Assembly (NCBI GenBank): GCA_947034895.1 | Contig: OX344764.1 | Coordinates: 68,739,348 to 68,803,347, forward strand | DNA length: 64,000 nucleotides | DNA from: Rhytidiadelphus loreus | Lineage: Eukaryota; Streptophyta; Bryopsida; Hypnales; Hylocomiaceae | Direction: 5' to 3' | Shown here: in pieces, positions 54,992 through 64,000 of the stretch | How the letters are laid out: the number at the start of each line of letters is the position of its first letter | How positions within the stretch are numbered: the stretch's first letter is position 1 | Translations under genes and position numbers: made by a program | Notes under the pieces: generated by a model | What the model was told of the DNA's origin: nothing | Databases searched by the model: none | The model's input: the letters and a program-made list of their open reading frames with translations, nothing else

Positions 54992-57900
54992 GGACGTCCG
55001 ATTTGCCCGTCCGATAGAGGTCTCGCCCGTCCGATGTGGTCAACACTAAGTTGACTTTTTTTAACCCTTAAAGTACCGTCACTATGTTTTCACCAAAACT
55101 CTCCAAAACTGTCATTTCTAGTACAACTACCAAAATTTTGAAAAAATCTTTTTCTGACATATCTAACCGTAGGATGTTGTATTATATAGTATTAAAAACA
55201 TGTGGTAAAAATTTCAGACATTTCCACCAAGTGGATTGCAAGATATAAGCATTCAAATTAACTAAAATCATTTTTTGACCCTACGAAAAGCAGGGCAGCT
55301 GCACTTCACAAGCTCACATTTCTATGAAAAAATGACCTAAATGGTGGTGCTTCTTTGGATTTGTTTTCCTAGACAAGTTGGCCACATGCTTGAAAATTTT
55401 CAGATCATTTGGAATAGTACAACATATAGGAAAAAAATAGTAAGTAGGTAGTAGTAGAGAATGATTAAAAATACTAAATTATTTACAATTTAAATATGGA
55501 ATTGAAAATTTCCAATCCCAATGGTCGAAATGTTGTAATAATGTATCTACATCCTATAATTTTATTTTTGTCCAAAAATATTGAAAATTGGATAAGATAA
55601 AGGATGTCAAAGTTTATTTTAGAGTAGGAAATCCAAAATTGCCCGCAAACAAAAAATCCTCATAATTTTTGACTCATTGATCAAAACGGAATGATTCTAG
55701 CTTTTTGTGTATATCAAACTCTAGAAAATCAATTTCAAACATAATTAGTTGTTTGCTACTTTGTTTACTACACATTCATAAATTCACAAAAGTCATACAA
55801 TTGTCATGATGGAAGAAAGACCAAATTGCATATTACAAGATTTTCACCATATGTCCGTATCTTTATGTATGAAATTTGTAGCAACCATGAAATACACATG
55901 CTTGATGCTTTTCTAAGCAAAAATGTGTCATTATGTCATCATGTATCTAAGCAATAATGTATCATCATGTTTTGCATTTGAGAGTAGAAATGGGAGTTCA
56001 TTATATATTTATATGCATATGAGGTGGTACTGTGGTAGGATCACTAGGATGTACAACAACGCACATGAGAATGATGAGGTATATAAATTAAAATTAGTGC
56101 TCAAGAGTTCTATTCCCGGAGGGAACACTTACAGTTTTTAGAACACTATGTGAGTTAAAAGATAGGATTCATTTAATTCAAAGGGGGCAAATTTTATATA
56201 ATTTGTAGAGCTACTATAAGGTTCATGAAATGCTACACACTCTAATATATATAAATTAGGGTATGTAAAAACATCATATAATAGGAATTTTTATTAATAA
56301 GTTAGCCTTGACAAATAGAAGTCATGCAAATTTTTCATAATATGATGATTTCATATGGGTGATAAAATGAACATATTCAAGAAAATCTATGATGAAAGGT
56401 GGTCCACTAAAATTGTGCCATGGTACTTGTAGTGTTATATAAAAACAAACTAAATGTAAATGTAAGACATCAACTAAAAGTGGAAAAATTGTCACATTGT
56501 ATGAATAGGAAGATTTACCTTAGTGGGTTCAACAAACTGAAAATTGTACAATATGAAGATAGAATTAATAGTTCATTTAACTCTAAGCTTTGAAGCCATA
56601 AGGTAGCAACGCCCATAACCATTAAGTGTACCCATACTTCGATAGTAGAGTTCCCTTAAAGTGCCTCCAAATGTACTTTGAAACCGTGCCAATTCTTAAT
56701 TGTGGTTGGTAGGCTCTAATTTTTTTAGATTTTGGAACTACAATCAAGGCAACTTTAGTAGAGTGTGGTTTAGGGTGCCTTAGTGAGTTCTACTTTGAAA
56801 ATTCACAGAAATTAGATGCCTTATCCAAAAATTCTAATTCTTTTTTAAAAAATTCATGATTTTCAGTTGCTAATACTAAAAAAATATTTTTTCTAGAAAA
56901 AAGTGCCTCCAACTATGTTGAATTGCTTAATTTGACGGTTATGGGTGTTGCTACCTTATGTGTTAATCACACTCATATTGAATGAGATTTTCATGGAATA
57001 GTTTCATTAGGAATTCTAAAGTGTTCAATGTTATTAACCCCTAAAGACTAGAGGGTGTTTTGGAAGAGGAAGAATCCAAAATTGCTAATTTTGATGCATT
57101 GTCTAAAATAAAAAATTATTTGAAAAAAATCCAATTGTATAAAAGTGTATTATGTAGTTATAACAACGTGTAGAAACAATTTCAGCCCATTTGACCATGT
57201 GGATTGAAAGATTATAATGTTTGAAGTGAGAAAAAAAATCTTTATTTTCATTCTTGCAAACTAGGATCAACAAACTTCAAGCCCTCTTAGAGTAAAATAT
57301 TTGGTCTACACAAAAATGAGGATTTTGACAATTCATAAATATATGATGTTGGATTCACTCATAAAAAATCTGAATCAACTTGCAATGCAAAGAGGTTAAA
57401 TGCATTGGCAATACACTAGTCTTTTTTTGATGATTTCTTGTGCAAAGAGATATTTTTTAATTTGGAATCCAAATGGTTAAAAATTAGAGACAAATATTTA
57501 GAATATTTGGGAAAATTTTCAAAAACTTTGACTTCACATATTGCAAGATAATAGGGCTTGAGGTTAGAAGAAAAGGTTATTTTTCTTGAAGCCACCCTAA
57601 CATAGCTAATAAAGTTTGACTCCTTTGAGAATGTAATTTGAGAACTAAATTATTTTTGATAATTGTATGCCATATTTAATTAGTAATGTAAATGCCAAAT
57701 TTCAATAGTTGATGAGATTTTTTGCAAAAGACGCCCCAAAGATGCTCAAATTGCAAGGGCTACCAAAAAAATTTAGGGCAGAAAGAAATTATATTTCCAC
57801 TAAGAAGATACATGTTCACATCTTGTGTCAAAATTTTATGAACATTTGACCAAAATTGACTTCATAGGGACCTACCCAAAGTTTCAATTGTTCATTCAAT

Positions 57901-58900
57901 GGACAATTGGCCTTTATAGGTTAAAAATTGCCACTTAAATTCAATTGATTATTGTTAATTTCACAATGTCTACCCCATACATAGTTGCAGTAGATGGAAG
58001 AGAAAATTTGTGAAGAAGGGTGGGGGTGGGAGAAAATTGGACATTTAAATTTTATATGTAAGATAGATCCATTTAAAAACTTGCATGAATGAATTTATAA
58101 AAACTATAAGGTATTGGAAATATGCCCTTTTTAGCTTTTTATGTAAAAATACGGTCATCTTAAATGCAATAATTAAGGTAAATAGCCCCACATAAAATAC
58201 CCTCTTAACTCATGTGTATACCTTAAATTACAAGGAGTGATCCCCCCGAGTTTCAAAACTTTGTTTCCTTTCCAAATCCTTGTAGCCTCTATTTTCAAAA
58301 ATAACCCTTAAACTACATTTGAATACATTGTAATACATTAATGATGTGAATTCAAAACCCTTGTAGATTCAATTATAAAAAATAATTGAGAAGTATTAGA
58401 ACTCTACAAAATATAACTTGTGTTTCATTTTTTTAGGGAACTCCAAACCGTTTTAGTTTCTATTTGGAGAACTCTAAAATTCATCCTTTAAGTCTTCAAC
58501 TTGAATTTAAAAAAATGTGTACCTTATTTTCCGTTACGAATCCAAAAACTTCTAGCATCTAATTATATTTGTTTTCTTGAAAGTGTGCAAGTTAGTTTTA
58601 ATTTTCTAGAAATCTCATTTTCTGGGTGTGGGGACTATTTCTCAAGTCCTTGGAGAAGCGAAGAAGGACAAGAGCGACACATGAAAGGAGACACATCCTT
58701 CCATGAATTGTCTTTCAACTCAAAAAGTTGTTGGACCTCTTAATACAACCATTGACTTCAAGATATTCCCCGGGCTCAAATTAATGTCTGACTACATTAA
58801 TTGGTTTCCCACTTTCCCTCTCTCCATGGGAAGGAAGAATCCCATGCCAATTTCAAATCTGAAGGTCAATTTCACTCCCCCCCATCGTTGGTGGACGGAA
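54992..58900. other. Non-coding interior of element C
   Basis: AT-rich; 57590-57900 is homologous to the fragment at 3770-4130. No transposase or other protein motif in any frame; the short ORFs at 55923 and 58501 have no support. Confidence 0.55.
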
Positions 58901-58924
58901 TTCTTGCATATTTTTTCCTCCAAG

Positions 58925-59050
58925 GGTCAGGGCGCGGACGTGTGGACAGGGGCGCGGACGTGTGGACAGGGGCGTGGACGTGTGGGCAAGGGCGTGGATG
59001 TCTGGACAGGGCGTGGACGCCTAGGCGTGGACGTTCGGGCGCGGACATCC
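58925..59050. repeat. GC-rich ~20-base minisatellite in element C
   Basis: Imperfect units GGGGCGCGGACGTGTGGACA, degrading toward the right end. Follows the first copy of the internal duplication. Confidence 0.75.
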
Positions 59051-59079
59051 ACTCAAAATTCCAATTTTAAAGCAAGTCT

Positions 59080-59181
59080 TCAACTCCCTCCAAGCCAATT
59101 TTGAACTCTCTCCAAGCCAATTTTGAACTCTCTCCAAGCCAATTTTGAACTCCCTCCAAGCCAAATTTGAACTCCCTCCAA
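59080..59181. repeat. 22-base tandem repeat in element C
   Basis: About 4.5 units of AACTCTCTCCAAGCCAATTT + TG. Purely non-coding. Confidence 0.8.
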
Positions 59182-60189
59182 GGGTTTGAAGATTCCATGC
59201 CCAAAATAATTAAATAAACCGTTGACCATGAATTAAAAAATCACTTAATTAGTATTTCATTTCAATATTATCCCCTCGTAAGTCCTAGACTTTAGAGTTT
59301 AGAGTTCTAGGATCCCATTACACAAATTAAAGGGTGGAGTCCAATGATTGAATATTTGAAATCATAAACAATTTGGGTAATGTTTCATTTCATTCCCAAA
59401 GACCCAAACCGCTTTGCTATCCCCATATGCAAAATAAACCATTGCCCTTGAATTAAAAAATCACTTAACTAGTATTTCATTTCAATACCCACCCCTTTTA
59501 TTTTTCCCATGACAAGAATTTGTTGTTAAAGTCTTCAAGACCTAAATTCTTGTAGCCTTTTTTTCCAAAAAACCCCCCTTCAAGCATATTTAAAAGCATT
59601 ATAATTTGTATTTAATTTAAATCTGAAAGCTTGTAGCTTCGTATTGAAAAAACGAAGACTTAAACCTAAAGCTTGAAAAGTATACGTTGGTAATGGTTTG
59701 ATTTGTAAACTTCGAATCCAAAATCACAAATACCTTTTCTTTAGAAGCATAAAATATAAACCCTTAAACTCAAATTTAAACAAATATGTACCTTGACTTT
59801 CATTAGGACTCCAAACCCTTTGGGATTTTTTTCACACAAATTTTGTACTTCTTGTTTGGAAGTTCAATTTCATTTTCTAATTTTTTTTTGGTTTCCAACT
59901 TTACATGGGTCCTACTTCTCAAGTGCTTGATGAAGGCAAGAACTTAAAGTCCGGCCTCAAGAAGGGAGTGACATGCTTCAATACATTGTCTTTGAACTCA
60001 AAAAGTGGTTGGACCTCTTAATGTAGCCATTGACTTGAAGATATTCCCCATGCTCAAAGTAAAGGCTGACTACATTAATTGGTTCTCGTTCCTCTATGGG
60101 AAGGAAGAATCCCATGACTAAATTCATACCAAAGTTTAGTGTGGGACCTCCGTTCTATGCCGTCCGCGCCCTGCCGTCCGGGAACGTGA

Positions 60190-60385
60190 CAAGGTCGGGG
60201 CGGGGACGCATCTTGCCCGGGGCGGAAACGCGAAGGGACCGGGCGGTGACGCGAACGGGTCGGGCGGTGACGCGAAAGGGTCGGGCGGGGACGCGAAAGG
60301 GTCGGGTGGGGACGTGAAGGGGTCGGGCGGGGACCCGAAGGGCCGGGCGGGGACGCGAAAGGGTCGGGCGGGGACGTGTAGGAAT
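60190..60385. repeat. GC-rich 21-base minisatellite near the right end of element C
   Basis: Roughly seven to eight units of CGGGCGGGGACGCGAAAGGG + T. It lies at the place in the second duplication copy where the first copy has the 58925 array, so the two arrays may descend from one. The 209-codon minus-strand ORF across it (Pro/Ala repeats) is a by-product. Confidence 0.8.
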
Positions 60386-60576
60386 GATGTGACGTTTGCG
60401 CCTTGCCGTCCGCGCCCCGGTAGACTAAAACTGCCCTTCGTTGATGTCCCCACCCTTGACGGAAACGTTCGCACTTTGATTTCAGTGTTGGAAAATTTCA
60501 AAAATGAAAGGTGTCCGAAGCGTCCGGACCGTCCGTCCGGACCGATCACTCCGACCCGTCCGGTATGACAACCTTG

Positions 60577-60584
60577 TTGGATAC
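60577..60584. other. Right 8-base target duplication of element C
   Basis: TTGGATAC, matching 39410-39417. R2 resumes directly after it (TAGTTATTCCTGGGG). Confidence 0.85.
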
Positions 60585-61304
60585 TAGTTATTCCTGGGGT
60601 TGCTCCCGCACGGCGGAGCTTTGACCTGGAAACCTGGAAACGGGTATTTGAAACTTTGATTTGTCCATTAATTCCTGGGGTTGCTCCCGCACGGCGGAGC
60701 TTTGACTTTGAAACCTGGAAACGGGTACTTGATTTGACTATTAATTCCTGGGGTTGCTCCCACATGGCGGAGCTTTGACTTTTAGGATTAGAATTTACCT
60801 TGTGTAAAAAATACTAATGCATGGCGAAGCCTTGACTTTCAAAAGTTAAAATTTGCCAATGGAAACTTCGAATTATACGGCGAAGCCTTGACTTTAAGAA
60901 TCTGTGGAATAAGATTCTTTTTAAAACATATTTAAAGTCCAAAGTTCCGTTGTTTCAATTCTCTTTTGCTTAGCGCACGGGGTGGAAGGTATTCACTTCC
61001 AAAAACCGTCACTTGTTGTTGCTTTTAAATTCATCAATTCTTGTTTGTTTTCGTTCAAAGTGCTAGTTTCATTATTGCCTTTAAAAGTCTTTTAAAAAAA
61101 TTCCTTTATCCCTACCTTGTTACCAAAAATTAACCTCCTTTAATTCTTTCATCTCTTGGTATTTATGTGCAGTTCTTTGATTAAAAGATTTAGTCCTTAA
61201 TGTTTGGTCCAGTTCAATTTTAATGTTATTCAAAAGTTCAGTCTCCACTTGATTAACATTTAGGCAAGGTCGGGACAATTTAAAGGTTGGGAGTGAGTAC
61301 AGCA

Positions 61305-61600
61305 AAGGAACGGGCGTGCAGCAAGGGAACGTGAGCACAGCAAGGGAACGTGAGCACAGCAAGGGAACGTGAGCACAGCAAGGGAACGGGGAAGCCGCAG
61401 GCGGGTATCAGGCCTAGACGGGTATCAGACCCCAGACAGGTATCGGGCAGATCCGACGGTCAAAATTAGGCGCGCAGCTGACGGTTGAGATCGACAGCCC
61501 GCAGTCGGGCATCAAGCCAACAGGTAGGTATCAAGCCAGCAGACGGGTAGATCCCAGTCGGGTATCGGCTACAGTCAACGGCCAGACGGTGGGAACTTCT
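61305..61600. repeat. Minisatellite inside R2
   Basis: About five ~18-base units of AGCAAGGGAACGTGAGCAC, followed by units around CGGGTATCAGGCC. Same location as the arrays in R1 and R3, different sequence. Confidence 0.75.
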
Positions 61601-62442
61601 GCATACCGCAAGGGCTGTACTAGTCCAGGGAGATATCGGTGAACTCAAGAAGACAATCCAGGGAGCAAAGGAGGTTCCAAAACAATTCTTGAACTCACGA
61701 TTAAAATACAGTAAGTTTGGAAATCCCAAAACTCATATAGTAGTTATTCTAAAAGGCATAGGCGGTTGTTGCCACGCTCAAACATTTTGATTTTTTGGGA
61801 AAAAATCGAACACCAAGAATTGTGACTAACACTCTCGGGTTTTGGAACTCCAAACTTCTCTCCAAACGCCATAGCCAAATTCAAATCACAAAGAAGCCGA
61901 ATGAAATATTGAAGAACGAAAGAAGAATAAGAAGGAAGGAATTTGACACGTGAGGGAATTTAAAAGATTAAACAACAATTAAGGTGGGAATCTAACTATT
62001 CACTTGGCTAATTATTTGGGTTTGTTTATTCCATTTATTCTTTTTACTATTCATCGATAGATTTGTTTTTGATTGTTTTTTATTATTTTATTAAAATACT
62101 ATTCATCCATTTGGTTTTAGTTATTAATTAGGATTCCAAAGCCAAATTAGTTGTTTGTTTGTAGTTTGGGAATTTGTTTTATTAGGCCTAATAAGCCAAA
62201 TAGATAAAAACAAAAGACAACTAATATCTTTGGAATATTAAACTAAAAACTATTAAACAATTGGCAAACGAATAAAACTACTATTCATTGAAAACTTGGG
62301 AAAAATGAATTAAATTTATCATTTAATTTAATTTTCTAAAATCAAAGGATTAGTTTTAAATTGCCAAAACTAACAAACTTGGACTTTTTAGATAGGCGTA
62401 AAAACAATAATACTAAGATTTCTTTTAAATTCATGAAAGACA

Positions 62443-62520
62443 ATGGAGAATTTCGAGGAGACAATTATGATGGTGTTTTGCGATGACGGGACGATCGACA
62501 TTCTTGACACCGAGGTATGA
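62443..62520 (+). other. Conserved 25-codon ORF within R2
   Basis: Identical peptide to that at 1906-1983 (MENFEETIMMVFCDDGTIDI and on), again ending GAG|GTATGA. See R1. Confidence 0.35.
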
Positions 62521-63665
62521 TTTCAAAATTTATCTTTTGTCTTTTCTTTTGCTTTCATTCTTTAAAAATCTAGATTAGAAAATTAAAACTAACAAAATTA
62601 ACCATTAAGAATCCAATAGCTAGTAGAATTTAAATTGTTAGAAAACCTTTGAAAATTTAACTAAAATCGTAAAGGTAATAATTTGATTAACTTTGAATTA
62701 ATTTGGAAAACGAAATAGTAATCTCATCCAAAAGAATCTCAAAAGGAATCTAATTTAATTTAGAAACTTAGGGAATACTAGAATAATTAGGGGAAGTCAA
62801 AACCTAATTTATCTATTTATTCTCTTGAAAATTATTAAAGGAATGAATTCCATCCAACCAAGGGGAATTTTCATCCATTTAAAAGTTTTCACCTAAAAGT
62901 CCTAAATTCTTACTTTTATCTTAACAAGAAGTTAATTAATCACTTTACTCATAAAAACCATAAAACCCTAAAAAATCACTAAATTTAGAATAATAACTTA
63001 GAATTAGGATTAATTAAAGAACAATTAGGAATATTCTCAAAGCACGACTAGGGAATCTTTTGAAACCATAATCTTTTAGAGAATCTTTTGAAGATTCTAA
63101 ATCCACCTTTTACTTTTTTAAATTACTTTAATTTGGAAGGATAAAAGTGTGGATGAAGATTTGACCTAATTTTGGATGAAAAGTCCTAAAATAGGTCAAA
63201 ACTAGGTTTTCTCTAAAAATTCCATTAGATAATTTAATTAACCTTTCAACCCTGAAATTTAGATTTATTTTACATTATTTTGCTATTTTAGTTGACGGAT
63301 GAAGTTTTTTAGGATAGAATTAGGTACGAATTTCATCCACACATAACTTTCATTAGGTATATCAGAATCCAACTTGCTTTACCATTTTGGAAATGGAAAA
63401 TTGTATTCTTTGATTTAGTCTAGGTAAAATTTTAGTTTAGCTAGAAGTTTAAATCACAATTAACAACCCTCAACAACCTTTATTTCTTAACTATTAGAGT
63501 GTTTTGAAGTACTTAAATTAGGTAAAAATCAACATAACAAAGTGTCCATTGCTTGGAAGGCCAAAGAACACTAAGTTTACATTTCACCCTTACAATTTAC
63601 TAACTTATGCCGCTAGAACCTGTGTGCAATTTTCTGACTTAAGGGTGGAGTTAGAAAGACTCACA

Positions 63666-64000
63666 CCTCTCCTCATTGTATTTGGAGGTGGTGATGCGTG
63701 GTGTTGAAGGGGAGAGTTGGTGAGGTTGAGATGGAAACGTCTCTTGTCCTTTGGTTGCACCTTTCTTAGTGTGGATTGCGGGTTTCTTCCCTTCCTATGT
63801 TAACTCTTGTTAATTAGGTTCTAATCTTTCCTATCACTATCCTAGCCTCTATAATCTCTATGCCAATTCCTACCCTTATTATGCTAATTCCCTTCTTCCT
63901 TGTTTTCTATACTATCTACTTTGCTAACTTCCTCCCCTTCCTCCTAAAGTATAAAAAAAAATGAAACAAAAAAAACACAATCCGAACTCTGGGCGAGCTG
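63666..64000. other. Stretch beyond R2 without recognisable feature
   Basis: Pyrimidine-rich on the plus strand with short CTA/TTC runs; no ORF or repeat that I can support. The window ends here. Confidence 0.4.

Larger units (their letters stand above)
58200..60130. repeat. Internal direct duplication in element C
   Basis: 58640-58880 and 59920-60120 are diverged direct copies about 1.28 kb apart: shared words include GACTACATTAATTGGTT, GGGAAGGAAGAATCCCATG and TTGTCTTT.AACTCAAAAAG. The copies probably start further left (near 58200 and 59480). Confidence 0.65.
39418..60576. mobile_element. Element C: non-coding hAT-type transposon (with element B inserted in it)
   Basis: Left end CATGGTTGTCATACCGGAC (39418-39436); the reverse complement of the right end reads CAAGGTTGTCATACCGGACG (from 60576). 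An 8-base duplication TTGGATAC flanks it. Without element B it is ~5.6 kb. CCCGTCCGAT-type repeats lie just inside both ends (54991-55043 and 60515-60565). It has no transposase, so it must have been mobilised in trans. Its ends do not match those of the hAT element at 7546-12620. Confidence 0.85.
60585..63665. repeat. Non-coding repeat R2, right part
   Basis: Continues R2 from 39409 and matches R1 375-3128 in order. Three units starting TTCCTGGGGTTGCTCCC at 60591, 60672 and 60745. Ends ...GACTCACA at 63665 with TCCATTGCTTGGAAGGC at 63545-63561. R1 and R2 are so alike in 1400-3128 / 61940-63665 that they are recent relatives. Confidence 0.8.

Noticed and set aside
60136..60765. 209-codon minus-strand ORF rich in Pro/Ala/Ser
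   Set aside because: It crosses the GC-rich minisatellite and the hAT end of element C into R2; it cannot be a single gene.
36045..63665. R2 as a simple solo LTR
   Set aside because: TG...CA ends fit, but the two ends are inversely related over ~130 bases and the length (~6.5 kb without insertions) is extreme. Left as unresolved.

Overview
This window is repeat-dominated nuclear DNA of a streptophyte, most likely a non-seed land plant (bryophyte, lycophyte or fern); the exact lineage is not readable from the sequence. It is AT-rich, has short plant-type introns (GTAAGT-like donors, T-rich acceptors), and its coding content is almost entirely transposable elements: hAT, Mutator-like (MULE) and a DUF7869-like family. 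No rRNA, tRNA, CRISPR or prokaryotic operon structure was seen. The only ORF not assignable to an element is a small single-membrane-span protein at 5470-5841.

Layout, left to right. 1-3128: right part of a long non-coding repeat (R1). 3129-5841: unique DNA, a hAT-derived fragment and the small membrane protein. 6655-14262: a DUF7869-type gene on the minus strand, split in two by a ~5 kb hAT-type transposon (7546-12620) carrying a TTF-zinc-finger hAT transposase with one premature stop. About 15.3-18.8 kb: a second non-coding repeat (R3). 19016-35342: a second DUF7869-type gene on the minus strand, split by a 13.4 kb MULE (element A, 20240-33686) with recognisable terminal inverted repeats and target-site duplication. 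36045-63665: a third non-coding repeat (R2), split by a hAT-type non-coding transposon (element C, 39418-60576, 8-bp duplication TTGGATAC), which is itself split near its left end by a second MULE (element B, 39437-54976). Insertion order is therefore R2, then C, then B.

The main discovery is the shared architecture of elements A and B. Each carries a divergently transcribed pair of multi-exon genes separated by ~1.05 kb: (i) a ~1185-residue MULE transposase with a WRKY/GCM1-like zinc region, DDE core with a C-x2-H motif, and a C-terminal SWIM zinc finger; and (ii) an 11-12 exon gene whose product joins a ParB-like domain (CDGNH motif), a charged coiled coil, and a beta-class N4/N6 DNA-methyltransferase-like domain in the expected motif order (IV, then I). 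The methyltransferase motifs are degenerate in the same places in both copies (DMPE/DCQE in place of DPPY). A and B are well diverged (about 43% identity in one aligned exon of gene ii), yet keep intron positions, phases and many exon lengths, so the two-gene pair is an old, conserved arrangement. Each also carries its own version of a palindrome, TCGG-CG-CCGA in A and TCGG-AT-CCGA in B, at the same two places: the transposase intron and a tandem array in an intron of gene ii. I propose an accessory-gene MULE class in which a ParB/methyltransferase-like protein acts with the transposase, possibly through those palindromes. A's transposase is intact; B's has one nonsense codon; both gene-ii copies are damaged.
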